From positions 310,001-374,000 of the forward strand of contig NZ_JAKGAS010000003.1 of assembly GCF_021532655.1 (NCBI RefSeq): 64,000 bases of DNA. The letters are read 5' to 3'. This DNA comes from Paraglaciecola algarum (lineage in GTDB: Bacteria > Pseudomonadota > Gammaproteobacteria > Enterobacterales > Alteromonadaceae). Numbering within the stretch: the first letter of the stretch is position 1; each line of letters starts with the position of its first letter. Under the pieces are notes generated by a model. That model ran no database searches and was not told where the DNA came from. It worked only from the letters and a program-made list of their open reading frames with translations. Both the position numbers and the translations under genes were made by a program. Of the stretch, positions 32,053-42,883 are shown piece after piece.

Positions 32053-32290
32053 AGAGCCATCCACGTTAAGAAAAAATCTAATTAAAACCCTATAAAACAA
32101 TGAGTTGAAAATATAAGAGTTACTTATAATGTCGGGTGGTGAGTCATATGCTGGTTTATTTTTCGTTTGTAGGTCGCTCTTTAGAACGTCAATTTAGCAA
32201 TTACGATTGTCGGTTAGGCAAACTGATGGACTGAAGCCCAACCTACAACAGGCGCTTTATCTTTTTCTGCCGCGCACTACTCCAATCAAT
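32053..32290. repeat. BIME-like repeat copy 3 (unit A)
   Basis: It begins AGAGCCATCCACGTTAAG, matching copy 1 at 29470 (AGAGTCATCCATATTAAG). It carries the GTAGGTCGCTCTTTAGAACG and GGACTGAAGCCCAACCTACA hairpin relics. No other content was recognised in 32014-32314. Confidence 0.6.
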
Positions 32291-32314
32291 TTATTCTGCT
32301 TTTGTAAAACCAGG

Positions 32315-33057
32315 CTAATCAAAAACTTGCGCGGGTACGGGCAACCCATGCTTTTCAAAATATTGGTCCACTTTGCCAGTTTTTCGATATTCCAGCATCA
32401 GGGCGGATACTTTGGGGTGATACTTAGCTACTTTGGACTTTTTTGAAATGCTTATGTACATAGGATTAATAAAGGAATCGACTAATGATACTTTTTCAAA
32501 ACGGGGACTAAATCGTTCTTGGTAATGATAGGCAGACGTTACTGCCGCATCTATTCTACCTAACTCTAACATTGCCAAAAGCTGTTCTGTTTTATCCACT
32601 AATATCAGTGTTTTATTATCTAACTTAGAAAAGGACGGGGAGTAAAAAACATTTCTAATAGCCCCCACTTTGGCTTTTTTTAATACTTCATATGTATCGA
32701 TATCAGACTTAAACTTAGCCGATTTATAAAAATATAGATTCCTAGTTGGGGATGCATATTTAATGAGATGCAAATTCAATTCTCTATCTGGTGTTAGAGA
32801 GTGAATAAGTCAATATTGCCTTGTTTGGCTTCTCTCACCGAACGCCCTAAAGGCGGCTGTTGAAAACATCTTATGTCATATCCAAGCTTTGCAAAGATAT
32901 CTATCGCTAAATCTGGTACAGCCCCAACGCACCTACCTTGATCAAAATATAACTCAGGTGGATAGTCGCGACAATATGCAGTGATAGTATCTGCCATTAC
33001 ACATAAAGGTAGCCCAGAAAATAGACACAGTAACCATATGGATACCCTCTTTTTCAT
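32315..33057 (-). pseudogene. Frameshifted solute-binding protein gene
   Basis: Two minus-strand frames join into one protein. The first (start 33057) has a signal peptide and the family 3 opening (ITAYCRDYPPELYFDQG, VPDLAIDIFAKLGYDI) and stops after GNIDLFTL at about 32794. The second continues from about 32790 in another frame (TPDRELNLHLIKYASPTRNL, through to the C-terminal QYFEKHGLPVP). The sequence CTCTAACACCAGA at the junction shows that a single-base shift restores reading. This is a recent inactivation or a sequencing error. It resembles the orphan solute-binding proteins at 2111 and 9960. Confidence 0.8.
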
Positions 33058-33298
33058 ATCAACACCACTTTACATTAGATGGTTTAAATTAGGTTTATAT
33101 TTTAACCACTTTAACGCTAACAACCAATGTTATATCGAATGATATTAATCAAGAGTACCTCAATATTCTTATCCGATAAATTCGATATTAATTATTTTTA
33201 TTTTGACTCCAATTCTGCATAAAAAATTTAATTAGCATTGCAAACCAATTACTGCTTTAATTAACCACATTAAAAACATGGTTATTTAAAGTATCTAT

Positions 33299-33442
33299 AT
33301 GAAATCAACAAAAAAAGAAGAGTTTAGGGCTTTTTTACTCATTGCAGTGTTTCTATTTCCATTCTTATCTGTGGTGATTGTTGGAGGTTTAGGTTTCACT
33401 ATCTGGATCAGTCAGATGTTGTTTGGTTTACCAGGACAGTAG
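33299..33442 (+). CDS. napE: NapE, small membrane component of periplasmic nitrate reductase
   Basis: The ATG at 33299 opens a 47-residue protein: a basic N-terminus (MKSTKKEEFRAF), one long hydrophobic segment (LLIAVFLFPFLSVVIVGGLG) and a FTIWISQMLFGLPGQ tail, the NapE family pattern. It lies 9 bp before napF and starts the nap operon. NapE's exact role is unknown. Confidence 0.88.
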   Translation: MKSTKKEEFRAFLLIAVFLFPFLSVVIVGGLGFTIWISQMLFGLPGQ

Positions 33443-33451
33443 CTTAATAAC

Positions 33452-33979
33452 ATGTCAGTAGATTTTAAACGCCGTGCATTTTTTATGACGGGGCAAACTA
33501 AAAAAGTCAATTTAGACATTCACCTACCCTATTTAAAGGGGACTGAAGACTTTTTAGAAAAATGTACTCAATGTGCAAAATGTATTGAGCATTGCCCAGA
33601 GTCAATCATAATAAAAGGTGATGGTGGCTACCCAACAGTTGACTTCAAATTGGGGGAATGTACCTACTGCCAAAAATGCGCGGAGCATTGTCCTGAACCT
33701 CTTTTTGATCTAGAACAAGAACAAGCTTGGGATCTAAAACTAAACATAAGCGGCCAATGTTTTCCAGAGCGCAATATAGTCTGTCAAACCTGTCGTGATG
33801 AGTGTGAACCGCAAGCCATAAAATTTAATTTTAGACAAACCGCTATCCCCAAGCCCGAATTTGACGAATATTTATGTACTCAATGTGGAGCTTGCGTATC
33901 AAGTTGCCCAGCCAATGCAATTTCGATATTGCCAGCTCAAGCAATCAATGACCTAAAAAGTGAAATGTCAGATGAATGA
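33452..33979 (+). CDS. napF: NapF, ferredoxin-type protein
   Basis: The 175-residue protein carries four Cys-rich clusters: CTQCAKCIEHCP, CTYCQKCAEHCP, CQTCRDECEP and CTQCGACVSSCP. The third lacks the full canonical spacing, as is common for NapF. It is a cytoplasmic Fe-S protein that assists NapA maturation, interacting with apo-NapA. It overlaps napD by eight bases. Confidence 0.93.
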   Translation: MSVDFKRRAFFMTGQTKKVNLDIHLPYLKGTEDFLEKCTQCAKCIEHCPESIIIKGDGGYPTVDFKLGECTYCQKCAEHCPEPLFDLEQEQAWDLKLNISGQCFPERNIVCQTCRDECEPQAIKFNFRQTAIPKPEFDEYLCTQCGACVSSCPANAISILPAQAINDLKSEMSDE

Positions 33980-34223
33980 GTATCACATCTCTAGTTTTAT
34001 AGTGCGCTGCCATAAACAACACCTCATACGAAACGTCGAACAAATTAATCAACTTGAGGGGGCTGAAGTCCATGAAGTTGAATCTACTGGAAAGCTAATA
34101 GTGACAGTTGAAGGAAGCTCGCACCGATTTATTTCAAACATTACAGAAACAATCCGAGATATGCCTGAAGTATTAGATGTTGCCGCGGTTTATCACGAAT
34201 ACACATCAGATACCCAAATTTAA
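33972..34223 (+). CDS. napD: NapD, NapA-specific chaperone
   Basis: I place the start at ATG 33972 (MNEYHISSFIVRCHKQHL), inside napF, giving 83 residues; the GTG at 33960 is in frame but less likely. The small ferredoxin-like fold is shown by VRCHKQHL, EVHEVESTGKLIVTVEG and MPEVLDVAAVYHEY. NapD binds the Tat leader of NapA and prevents premature export. The napA gene follows after 11 bp. Confidence 0.93.
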   Translation: MNEYHISSFIVRCHKQHLIRNVEQINQLEGAEVHEVESTGKLIVTVEGSSHRFISNITETIRDMPEVLDVAAVYHEYTSDTQI

Positions 34224-34234
34224 GGATCGATTAA

Positions 34235-36730
34235 ATGACTCTCGATAGACGTGCTTTTATGAAAGCAAGTGCAGTATCTGCAGCGGCGACAGCTGCAGGC
34301 ATGAACATTCCGATACAAGCGAGCAACCTAGTAACCGATAGCAAACTGACCAGTTTAAAATGGGATAAAGCCCCTTGTCGTTTTTGTGGTACTGGTTGCA
34401 GCATCAATGTGGCCACTTTAGATAATAAAGTCGTCGCTACCCATGGTGATATAAAAAGCCCAGTGAATAAAGGCCTAAACTGCGTGAAGGGCTATTTTTT
34501 ATCAAAAATTATGTACGGTAAAGATAGATTACAAACACCAATTTTGCGCATGACCAATGGGAAATACGATAAAAATGGTGAATTTACCCCTGTTAGTTGG
34601 GATACCGCTTTTGATGTAATGGCCGAAAAATATAAAAAAGCCATGAAAGAAAAAGGGCCTACATCTGTAGGTATGTTTGGTTCAGGTCAATGGACTGTGA
34701 TGGAAGGTTACGCTGCAGTTAAATTAATGAAAGCTGGATTTCGTTCTAACAATATTGACCCCAATGCCCGTCACTGTATGGCCTCTGCCGTGGGTGGTTT
34801 TATGCGTACATTTGGTATCGATGAACCTATGGGTTGTTATGATGACTTTGAAGCGGCCGATGCCTTTGTTCTGTGGGGCTCGAATATGGCTGAAATGCAT
34901 CCTATTTTGTGGACACGTATAACCGACCGCAGATTAAGTGCCCCCCATGTGAAAGTAGCTGTGCTATCGACTTATACTCACAGGTCGTTTGATTTGGCTG
35001 ATGTACCTATGATATTTGAGCCGCAAACAGATTTAGTGCTCTTAAATTTTATCGCTAACTACATTATTCAAAATGACAAAGTCAATTGGGACTTTGTCAA
35101 CAAACACACCAATTTCGCCCGTGGAAATACTGATATTGGTTATGGCCTGCGTGACGATCACCCTAAACAAAAAGCCGCTAAAAATGCCGATAAAGCAAGT
35201 GGTTCAACACCGATTAAATTTGATGAATATGCCGAATTTGTAAGCGAATATACCCTAGAGTATGCTTCGCAAATCAGTGGTGTAGAAGAAAGTCGATTAC
35301 TGAAACTAGCACAAATGTATGCTGATCCAAAAGTGAAAGTCATGTCTTTATGGACTATGGGCATGAACCAACATACTCGCGGTGTTTGGGCCAATAACTT
35401 GGTATACAACATTCACCTGTTAACCGGCAAAATATCAGAACCAGGCAATAGCCCATTTTCATTAACTGGCCAACCTTCTGCTTGTGGCACTGCCCGTGAA
35501 GTCGGAACCTTTAGCCACAGGTTGCCAGCTGACATGGTAGTCGCCAACCCTAAACACAGAAAATACGCTGAAAAAATTTGGAAATTACCTGAAGGTACCA
35601 TTCCACCTAAACCTGGTTTTCATGCTGTTGAGCACAATCGAAAATTAAAAGATGGCGAGATGAATGTGTATTGGGTGCAATGCAATAACAATATGCAAGC
35701 TGCTGCCAACATCAACGAAGAAGGTTTACCTGGCTACCGCAATCCAGAAAACTTTATTGTGGTCAGTGATGCTTACCCAACTGTTACCGCACAGGCTGCG
35801 GATCTAGTTTTACCTACCGCCATGTGGGTAGAAAAAGAAGGAGCATACGGTAACGCTGAACGTAGAACCCAAACTTGGCATCAACTTGTGAGTGCACCAG
35901 GTGAGTCTAAGTCTGATTTATGGCAGCTAATGGAGTTTTCTAAACGTTTTAAAATAGACGAAGTTTGGCCAAAAGAGTTGCTCGACCAGTCACCTGAACA
36001 CAAAAATAAAACCTTGTACCAAGTGCTGTTTGAGAATGGTCAGGTGAATCAATATGGCATCGAGGAAATCAGTAAAGATCACTTAAACGACGACGCCAAT
36101 CACTTTGGTAATTACGTGCAAAAAGGCTTATTTGAAGAATACGCCACCTTTGGTCGAGAACATGGACATGACCTTGCTCCTTACGAAAGATACCATCAAG
36201 AACGAGGTTTGCGCTGGCCAGTAGTTGACGGTAAAGAAACGCAATGGCGATTTAAAGAAGGCTCAGATCCTTATGTAACAGCAGGCGCGGGTTGGGAATT
36301 CTATGGTAAGCCAGACGGTAGAGCCGTTATTTTTGCCTTACCATACGAGCCACCTGCAGAAGAGCCAGATGATGAATACGATATGTGGTTATCCACCGGT
36401 CGAGTACTGGAACATTGGCACTCGGGATCTATGACCCAACGTGTACCTGAGCTATATCAAGCAGTACCCGATGCACTGATTTATATGCATCCAGATGATG
36501 CTCGTAAAAAGGGTTTTAGACGAGGTGACGAAGTTAAAGTGATTTCACGCCGAGGCGAAATGAAATCTCGAGTGGAAACCCGTGGCCGTAACAAACCACC
36601 TAAAGGGCTGATATTTGTACCTTGGTTTGATGCCAGTCGTTTAATTAACAAAGTGACATTAGATGCCACTGATCCCATATCTAAACAGACTGACTTTAAA
36701 AAGTGTGCAGTTAAATTAGAGAAGGTGTAA
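34235..36730 (+). CDS. napA: NapA, catalytic subunit of periplasmic nitrate reductase
   Basis: The 831-residue protein has a Tat leader ([20 protein letters not shown]). The [4Fe-4S] ligands are Cys48, Cys51, Cys55 and Cys83 ([17 protein letters not shown]). The molybdenum ligand is Cys181 in [10 protein letters not shown]. Bis-MGD-binding blocks occur throughout, and the C-terminal domain (about 700-831) closes the active site. It reduces nitrate to nitrite in the periplasm using electrons from NapB. Length and order agree with the NapA family of gammaproteobacteria. Confidence 0.96.
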   Translation: MTLDRRAFMKASAVSAAATAAGMNIPIQASNLVTDSKLTSLKWDKAPCRFCGTGCSINVATLDNKVVATHGDIKSPVNKGLNCVKGYFLSKIMYGKDRLQTPILRMTNGKYDKNGEFTPVSWDTAFDVMAEKYKKAMKEKGPTSVGMFGSGQWTVMEGYAAVKLMKAGFRSNNIDPNARHCMASAVGGFMRTFGIDEPMGCYDDFEAADAFVLWGSNMAEMHPILWTRITDRRLSAPHVKVAVLSTYTHRSFDLADVPMIFEPQTDLVLLNFIANYIIQNDKVNWDFVNKHTNFARGNTDIGYGLRDDHPKQKAAKNADKASGSTPIKFDEYAEFVSEYTLEYASQISGVEESRLLKLAQMYADPKVKVMSLWTMGMNQHTRGVWANNLVYNIHLLTGKISEPGNSPFSLTGQPSACGTAREVGTFSHRLPADMVVANPKHRKYAEKIWKLPEGTIPPKPGFHAVEHNRKLKDGEMNVYWVQCNNNMQAAANINEEGLPGYRNPENFIVVSDAYPTVTAQAADLVLPTAMWVEKEGAYGNAERRTQTWHQLVSAPGESKSDLWQLMEFSKRFKIDEVWPKELLDQSPEHKNKTLYQVLFENGQVNQYGIEEISKDHLNDDANHFGNYVQKGLFEEYATFGREHGHDLAPYERYHQERGLRWPVVDGKETQWRFKEGSDPYVTAGAGWEFYGKPDGRAVIFALPYEPPAEEPDDEYDMWLSTGRVLEHWHSGSMTQRVPELYQAVPDALIYMHPDDARKKGFRRGDEVKVISRRGEMKSRVETRGRNKPPKGLIFVPWFDASRLINKVTLDATDPISKQTDFKKCAVKLEKV

Positions 36731-36734
36731 CAAG

Positions 36735-37193
36735 ATGAATAAATTCATAACTTTACTCACTATTTTTGGAGTATTGACTGCCAGCGCCTTGTTTGCCCAA
36801 GATATTGCAACTCTGCGTAATGGTGTGGAAATCTCTAAACAAGAAAAATCTCAACCTATCCCTAACCCGATTAAAGATGACATTAAAGTCGGTCGTAATT
36901 ACCCTATGCAACCACCTATCATCCCGCACAATATTCGAGATTATCAAGTAGATCTGAATGTTAATAAATGCCTGTCTTGTCATAGTAGAAACCGCATTAG
37001 CGAAAGCCAAGCCACTATGGTCAGTGTGACCCACTATATGGATAGAGACGGTAACTTTTTAGCGGAAGTGTCACCTAGGCGTTATTTTTGTACCCAATGT
37101 CACGTTACCCAACATGATACAAAACCCTTAGTTGAAAATGATTTTATTGATATGCAAAAGTTAATAGCAATAAGAGCTGAAAAAGCCAAATAA
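36735..37193 (+). CDS. napB: NapB, dihaem cytochrome c subunit
   Basis: The 152-residue protein has a Sec signal peptide (cleavage after LFA-QD). It has two CxxCH motifs (CLSCH and CTQCH), the covalent haem sites of NapB, plus distal His residues. It passes electrons from NapC to NapA in the periplasm. Four bases separate it from napA. Confidence 0.94.
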   Translation: MNKFITLLTIFGVLTASALFAQDIATLRNGVEISKQEKSQPIPNPIKDDIKVGRNYPMQPPIIPHNIRDYQVDLNVNKCLSCHSRNRISESQATMVSVTHYMDRDGNFLAEVSPRRYFCTQCHVTQHDTKPLVENDFIDMQKLIAIRAEKAK

Positions 37194-37202
37194 GGGAATA
37201 CC

Positions 37203-37793
37203 ATGAAAAATTTGATTGTTAAATATTGGCAAATACTCAGAAAACCCAGTGTCCACTTTAGCTTAGGCTTTTTAACCCTAGGCGGCTTTATCGCTGGGAT
37301 CTTTTTTTGGGGGGGCTTTAATACCGCTTTAGAAGTGAGTAACACAGAAGCATTTTGTATTAGTTGCCATGAAATGGAAGATAATGTTTACGAAGAACTT
37401 AAGTCAACCATTCACTACACTAACCGCTCTGGAGTAAGAGCCACCTGCCCAGACTGCCACGTGCCTCACGAGTGGACCAACAAGATTGCCCGTAAAATGC
37501 AGGCCAGTAAAGAGGTATGGGGCAAGATTTTTGGCACCATAGATACTCGCGATAAATTTTTGGAGCATAGGTTAACCTTAGCTCAACATGAATGGGCTAG
37601 ATTAAAAGCTAATGATTCTTTAGAGTGCAGAAACTGCCACAACTTTGAATTTATGGACTTTACTGCCCAAGGTAAACGAGCGGTTCAACAGCACTCCACG
37701 TCTTTAGCCAATGGTGACAAAACCTGTATCGACTGTCACAAAGGTATTGCTCATCAGTTACCAGACATGAAAGGTATAGAAGGTTGGCACTAA
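37203..37793 (+). CDS. napC: NapC, tetrahaem quinol dehydrogenase
   Basis: The 196-residue protein has an N-terminal membrane anchor ([20 protein letters not shown]) and four CxxCH motifs (CISCH, CPDCH, CRNCH, CIDCH), the NapC/NirT signature. It oxidises membrane quinol and hands electrons to NapB. No napGH genes are present, so NapC is the only quinol-linked route in this operon. A weak terminator-like GCGA/TCGC-T run lies at about 37829-37862. Confidence 0.95.
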   Translation: MKNLIVKYWQILRKPSVHFSLGFLTLGGFIAGIFFWGGFNTALEVSNTEAFCISCHEMEDNVYEELKSTIHYTNRSGVRATCPDCHVPHEWTNKIARKMQASKEVWGKIFGTIDTRDKFLEHRLTLAQHEWARLKANDSLECRNCHNFEFMDFTAQGKRAVQQHSTSLANGDKTCIDCHKGIAHQLPDMKGIEGWH

Positions 37794-37873
37794 AATACTC
37801 TAATTGGTAAAAAATCGATTATAAATTTCAATGGGCGAGACCGATTAGATTTCGCTTTTTTATTTCTATATCG

Positions 37874-38071
37874 CTATACCAATAAGTTCACCACAACCAG
37901 TAATAAACCAATTAAGCCTAAAACAAAAATAACCCCGACTACCACAAAAGGGATAAATGACGGTTGCTCGAAATCACTTTGATAATTGGCGTTACTTTGC
38001 ACACCTAACATGCTGGCTGCTACACCTTTAAATACCTGCCACCAATTGGCTTTTTTTTGATTTTTTTTCAT
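37874..38071 (-). CDS. DUF2970 family small membrane protein
   Basis: The 65-residue protein has the family's opening WWQVFKGVAASMLGVQSNAN with the conserved 'GVQ', an acidic DFE and one C-terminal membrane helix (FVVVGVIFVLGLIGLLLVVV). The function of the family is unknown. It is monocistronic and convergent with the nap operon. Confidence 0.8.
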   Translation of the reverse strand: MKKNQKKANWWQVFKGVAASMLGVQSNANYQSDFEQPSFIPFVVVGVIFVLGLIGLLLVVVNLLV

Positions 38072-38103
38072 ACAAGTTACCTAATAAACTAAACACTCAA
38101 TAC

Positions 38104-38127
38104 AAAAAAAGCCAGCAAACGCTGGCT
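38104..38127 (-). terminator. Rho-independent terminator of fabB
   Basis: On the minus strand AGCCAGC pairs with GCTGGCT around a 4-base loop, followed by seven T. It lies 27 bp past the fabB stop. Confidence 0.88.
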
Positions 38128-38153
38128 CAGTATCTAATAAACAAATTTAAAAC

Positions 38154-39368
38154 TTAACCTTGGTACTTCTGCATTACCAGAGTACAGTTTGTACCACCAA
38201 AACCAAAACTATTTGACATAGCGGTAGTCAATTTAGCTTCGCGAGTTTCGGTCACCACATCCATACCTTGTGCTTCATCGTCTAGGTTTTCGATGTTAAT
38301 TGACGGGGCAATAAAATCGTTTTCCATCATCAAAATAGTATAGATAGCTTCATTCACACCCGCCGCACCTAAAGCATGACCTGTCATAGCTTTAGTGGCA
38401 CTTAATGCTGGCGTTTTGTCACCGAACACTTCACGGATGGCCCACAACTCTTTTACGTCACCCACTGGCGTCGAGGTACCGTGTGTATTGATGTAATCAA
38501 TTGGCTCTTCAATCCCTTGCATAGCTTGTTGCATACAACGCACTGCACCTTCACCTGAAGGAGCAACCATATCTGCACCATCTGAGGTCGCACCGTAACC
38601 TACGATTTCACCGTATATTTTTGCACCACGAGCTAGAGCATGTTCTAGTTCTTCAACCACTACCATGCCGCCACCGCCAGCACCCACAAAACCATCACGG
38701 TCTTTGTCGTAGGTACGAGAAGCTTTAGTAGGATCATCGTTATATTTAGTCGACATGGCACCCATAGCGTCGAACTCAGCTGACAAGGTGTAATGTAATT
38801 CTTCACCACCACCAGCAAATATAATGTCTTGTTTACCAAGTTGAATTTGCTCTAAAGCATTACCAATACAGTGAGCACTTGTTGAACAAGCAGAACTAAT
38901 TGAATAGTTCACACCTTTAATTTTAAAAGGTGTAGCTAAACAAGCTGAAACCGTGCTGCCCATACAACGGGTTACCATATATGGACCAATACGTTTTACG
39001 CCTTTTTCACGTAAAATATCAATGGCATCCACTTGGTTTTTTGAAGAAGCGCCACCAGAGCCAGCAATGATGCCAGTTCTTAGATTGGAAACCATATCGT
39101 CAGTCAAACCAGAATCTTCAATAGCTTGTTGCATAGCGATATATGCATAACCGGCCGCTTCACCCATAAAACGTAAAATTTTACGATCTATGTGTTCTTT
39201 GATATCTAGATCAACTTTTCCCCAGACTTGGCTACGCATGCCTGCATCTGCAAATTCCTGTGAAAATGTAATACCTGAACGGCCCTCTTTTAAGGACGCT
39301 GTTACTTCTTCTTTATTGTTACCAATACTAGATACTATGCCTAGTCCAGTAATTACCGCTCTTCTCAT
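38154..39368 (-). CDS. fabB: 3-oxoacyl-[acyl-carrier-protein] synthase I (KAS I)
   Basis: The 404-residue enzyme has the Cys-His-His catalytic set: Cys in [12 protein letters not shown], His in [11 protein letters not shown] and His in [11 protein letters not shown]. It ends with the [15 protein letters not shown] block. It condenses acyl-ACP with malonyl-ACP and, as KAS I, is needed for unsaturated fatty acids by the FabA/FabB route. It is monocistronic with its own terminator. Confidence 0.95.
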   Translation of the reverse strand: MRRAVITGLGIVSSIGNNKEEVTASLKEGRSGITFSQEFADAGMRSQVWGKVDLDIKEHIDRKILRFMGEAAGYAYIAMQQAIEDSGLTDDMVSNLRTGIIAGSGGASSKNQVDAIDILREKGVKRIGPYMVTRCMGSTVSACLATPFKIKGVNYSISSACSTSAHCIGNALEQIQLGKQDIIFAGGGEELHYTLSAEFDAMGAMSTKYNDDPTKASRTYDKDRDGFVGAGGGGMVVVEELEHALARGAKIYGEIVGYGATSDGADMVAPSGEGAVRCMQQAMQGIEEPIDYINTHGTSTPVGDVKELWAIREVFGDKTPALSATKAMTGHALGAAGVNEAIYTILMMENDFIAPSINIENLDDEAQGMDVVTETREAKLTTAMSNSFGFGGTNCTLVMQKYQG

Positions 39369-39565
39369 GATTTACCCTTCAAGATAATTTTGCGCACATT
39401 TTAATGATTTTCGTAACTCAAGTGGTCTGCTTTGAGCGTACAGCTGTTAGCTTAAATTAAAATGCTTGGATATACTAGTTTATCCCAGCCTATTGCAAAC
39501 ATTTCAAAGCCACCTCAAAATACGCCAAAGCATTATTACGTGCATCATCTGGCCAAGGTTTACAA

Positions 39566-41602
39566 TTGAGCATCAAACAAGCAAATATTGAATTTAACGA
39601 AAATGGCGCCCCTGTTGCCACAGAATTTGCCGATATATATTTTTCTGATGCTGGCGCGTTTGAAGAAACCCAACATGTGTTTTTATCAAATAACTCAATT
39701 CCCTTACGTTGGGAGACATGGCCACAAAAATATTTCACCATTGCTGAAACTGGTTTTGGTACTGGTTTAAACTTTTTAATTACCCTAAAGTGCTTTAGTG
39801 ATTTTATTGAACAACAGCCTGATACCAATTTTAATTTACACTTTATTTCTATCGAAAAATTCCCTATTAGTTTGGCAGATTTAAAACAAGCGCTTGCCGT
39901 TTACCCTGAACTACAAGAATTCAGCAATGAGTTGTTGAACCAATACCCTGAACCGATAGCAGGTTGCCACAGGCTGCATTTTTTACAAAATAGAGTCACC
40001 CTAGATTTATGGCTAGGTGATGTACATCAAGTATTGCCACAAATTAACGACAGACCTGACGGAATAGTTGACGCTTGGTACTTAGATGGGTTTGCCCCGA
40101 GTAAAAACCCAGATATGTGGACCCAAAGTTTATTTGAGCACATGGCTAGACTGGCGACAGAATGTTGCACCTTTGCGACCTTTACTGCTGCTGGTTTTGT
40201 GCGTCGTGGCTTAATTCAAGCTGGCTTTGATGTACAAAAAAGACCAGGTCATGGCCGTAAACGAGAAATGTTAGCCGGCCAAATAAACAAAAAGCAGGAT
40301 ACTCCTACTGGTTTGCCCTATTTTGTGCGTAACTCCTACCAAGCTGCAAATCAGCCCAGCACAAATCAATACTACACAAGTCAACACAAAACAAACAAAC
40401 CAAGTATTGCCATTATTGGCGGCGGTATCGCTGGCGCCAATTGTGCTTATGCATTGGCTAAAAAAGGCCTTCAAGCAACTATCTATTGTAAAGAATCACA
40501 ATTAGCCCAAGGGGCTTCGGGTAACCCCCAAGGAGGGTTTTACCCACAATTAAATGCTGAAGCCAGTGTTGCTAGCCAAATTCAGGTGAGTGCTTTTACT
40601 TATGCAGCAAGATTGTATAAACAATTGTTGGCAGATGGATTTAACTATAGCCATGATTGGTGTGGCACTTTGCTTATGGCCTTTAATGACAAAGTCACAA
40701 CTCGCTATCAAAAAATGGTCAGCAACCAAACTTGGCCAGAATCGTTAATCCATTGGGTTGATAACCAACAAGCCAGTGACAAAGCGAATATGCATATTCC
40801 CTACTCAGGGTTGTTTGTGCCCAGTGCAGGATGGATTAATCCACCAGAGCTAACCCAGGCATTAATCAAAGCCGCCCAAACACAAGTCATAACAAATCAT
40901 CAGCTAATGTCATTAGACAGAGATGCAAATCAATGGTGCCTCACTTGGCAAAACCAAACGCTCACTCAGGCAGATATTGTTATATTTACCACCGGCAGCG
41001 ACAGCGTAGACATGCCATATCTTGAAGAATTACCATTTAGATTAGTGCGTGGCCAAGTAGAAGCGATCCCAACCAATAACGAGCTTGATAAACTTTCCAC
41101 TGTGTTATGCCACAAAGGTTACTTCACCCCCAATTGGCAAGGACATCATGCTTTAGGCTCTACTTATGTAAAAGAAGATAGAAGTTGTGAATATAGACAG
41201 TCAGAACAATCTCTCAATCTAGGCATGCATCAAAGGTCACTAGATAAATGTGACTGGATCCACAATATTCAAGCCGAAGGAAAAGGCAGAGCGGCAATTC
41301 GAGCTAGTACTCCAGATCATTTACCTATGGTAGGGGCAGTGCCTAATGTCGAACAGCAAAAACAGCAATATCAGGATTTATATAAAGCCTTGCCTAGCCA
41401 TTGTTATCCAACAGCAATCGATCACCCTAACCTGTTTATGTTAACTGGTTTGGGCTCTAGAGGATTAAGCACGGCTCCGCTAAGTGCCGAGATATTAGCT
41501 AGCCAAATTACCGGACAAGCCCTACCACTGAGTGATAAATTATTAGATGCACTCAATCCCAACCGTTTCTTAATAAGAGCTTTGATTCGTAGGCAAGAGT
41601 AA
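39566..41602 (+). CDS. mnmC: Bifunctional tRNA mnm5s2U biosynthesis protein MnmC
   Basis: The likely start is TTG at 39566. The 678-residue protein fuses a methyltransferase half (about 1-245; ETGFGTGLNFL SAM-binding motif, DAWYLDGFAPSKNPDMW) with an FAD-dependent oxidoreductase half (about 270-660; IAIIGGGIAGANCAYAL, and the late FMLTGLGSRGLSTAPL). It converts cmnm5U to mnm5U at the wobble position of several tRNAs. It is divergent from fabB, as in many gammaproteobacteria. Confidence 0.94.
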   Translation: MSIKQANIEFNENGAPVATEFADIYFSDAGAFEETQHVFLSNNSIPLRWETWPQKYFTIAETGFGTGLNFLITLKCFSDFIEQQPDTNFNLHFISIEKFPISLADLKQALAVYPELQEFSNELLNQYPEPIAGCHRLHFLQNRVTLDLWLGDVHQVLPQINDRPDGIVDAWYLDGFAPSKNPDMWTQSLFEHMARLATECCTFATFTAAGFVRRGLIQAGFDVQKRPGHGRKREMLAGQINKKQDTPTGLPYFVRNSYQAANQPSTNQYYTSQHKTNKPSIAIIGGGIAGANCAYALAKKGLQATIYCKESQLAQGASGNPQGGFYPQLNAEASVASQIQVSAFTYAARLYKQLLADGFNYSHDWCGTLLMAFNDKVTTRYQKMVSNQTWPESLIHWVDNQQASDKANMHIPYSGLFVPSAGWINPPELTQALIKAAQTQVITNHQLMSLDRDANQWCLTWQNQTLTQADIVIFTTGSDSVDMPYLEELPFRLVRGQVEAIPTNNELDKLSTVLCHKGYFTPNWQGHHALGSTYVKEDRSCEYRQSEQSLNLGMHQRSLDKCDWIHNIQAEGKGRAAIRASTPDHLPMVGAVPNVEQQKQQYQDLYKALPSHCYPTAIDHPNLFMLTGLGSRGLSTAPLSAEILASQITGQALPLSDKLLDALNPNRFLIRALIRRQE

Positions 41603-41705
41603 CCCCTGCCAAACCCCCAAATATTTCCAGTTTTAAAACTTAGGTGTATACTTTTTATACAGAAGTTTGTTATCCCATTATCTATTAACTCGGGGAACGG
41701 AAATT

Positions 41706-42350
41706 ATGAGCGAGCATCCAAAGTCCTTTTTTCAATCATTTACTGGCGTCATCACGGCCATTGCTTCTTTAATCGTGGCGATTACAGGTTTATATGCCGC
41801 AACTGACGGTTTTAATTTTGGCTCTAATACTCAACAAACCGAAATTGTTGAACCTAACAATGAACAAGATCATCTAACACAATTACAAAACTTAAAACGC
41901 CAAAAAGAAATTGATGACTTACGAATTCAACAAGAAAAAAGAAATTTACTAGCCCAACAAGAAATCGCCGCACTTAAAGCTCAATTACACCAGACAGCGC
42001 AAATAGAATCCGTCGACGTTTCATACCAACAAACCAATTCACAATACGCGACACCAAATATTTCTGGTAATTGGACGTTAACCAATCAAATTGGTACCTA
42101 TGTGTTTGTCATCGAACAAAACGGCAATCAATTATCTGTGCAAGAATACGACAGCTTTAATAACAATGTTGGCAGCGGTAATGGTGTCATTAATGGCACA
42201 GATGTAGAGTTAAATTGGACCGAACCTTACCTGTTTGTCATGACAATAGATTTGGAAGCAGACTTAACCTTAAATGCCAGTGGCACGTTATTAAGCGGCA
42301 CTATGTATTCTGAAGAAAGCCAAGTTCCGATAAGACTATACCGGCAGTAA
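41706..42350 (+). CDS. Membrane-anchored coiled-coil protein with C-terminal beta domain
   Basis: The start ATG 41706 has GGGGAACGGA upstream and replaces an upstream in-frame ATG at 41667. The 214-residue product has one membrane segment (about 10-33, ITAIASLIVAITGLYAA), a Gln/Glu/Lys-rich coiled coil (about 45-95) and a C-terminal beta-rich domain (about 110-214) that looks lipocalin-like (ISGNWTLTNQIGTYVFVIEQ). I recognise no named family. It follows mnmC but with 100 bp of spacing. Confidence 0.6.
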   Translation: MSEHPKSFFQSFTGVITAIASLIVAITGLYAATDGFNFGSNTQQTEIVEPNNEQDHLTQLQNLKRQKEIDDLRIQQEKRNLLAQQEIAALKAQLHQTAQIESVDVSYQQTNSQYATPNISGNWTLTNQIGTYVFVIEQNGNQLSVQEYDSFNNNVGSGNGVINGTDVELNWTEPYLFVMTIDLEADLTLNASGTLLSGTMYSEESQVPIRLYRQ

Positions 42351-42435
42351 AAACCTTTTGCTTAATTGTAGTAGGCTACTTAACCGAGATTAGACCTCAA
42401 GCAGCATATGCAGATACACTCTGGGTATATTTAGC

Positions 42436-42795
42436 TTACATTTTCTCTACTGTAGCCAACATCTGGCTAAAGTCGGCCAGTTCCACCTCTAGATATTCGC
42501 CGCCATCTTTCCACTCCACACCTATCATCACATTGTCTTCGGCTAAATCTTCTACCCAAAATTCTAACCAGTCAGCTAAGGTTATCGCCACAGGCACATA
42601 ATCTTGCCATTCATCAATACAATGTTGTTGAGCTAATTCTTGGCTTGACCATAAAGGCATGACATCCGCATTTTCAAAATTGATTGAATCGAGGATTACC
42701 CAACCTTCGCTGGCTTGGTCTTGCAAAGCCCAAAGTGTTTGGGTGTTTTTTACTTGTGCCATAAAGTCGGCTGATGGTTGCTCGTTACTTGTCAT
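42436..42795 (-). CDS. DUF2750 domain protein
   Basis: The 119-residue acidic protein has the DUF2750 layout: a VKNTQTLWALQDQASEGWVI start, MPLWSSQELAQQHC, and W-rich LADWLEFWVEDLAEDNVMIG. Cytoplasmic, no known function. Monocistronic. Confidence 0.75.
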   Translation of the reverse strand: MTSNEQPSADFMAQVKNTQTLWALQDQASEGWVILDSINFENADVMPLWSSQELAQQHCIDEWQDYVPVAITLADWLEFWVEDLAEDNVMIGVEWKDGGEYLEVELADFSQMLATVEKM

Positions 42796-42883
42796 GATTA
42801 TTCACTCTCTCATAGCTGATAATTAATCATACTGAGTAACCAGCAAAATGACACTTAAATTGAACAAGTTAATTTTTATAGTA

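Noticed and set aside
33058..33298. FNR or NarP sites ahead of the nap operon
   Set aside because: Searching by eye for TTGAT-N4-ATCAA or paired TACYYMT heptamers gave no convincing match, so none is reported.
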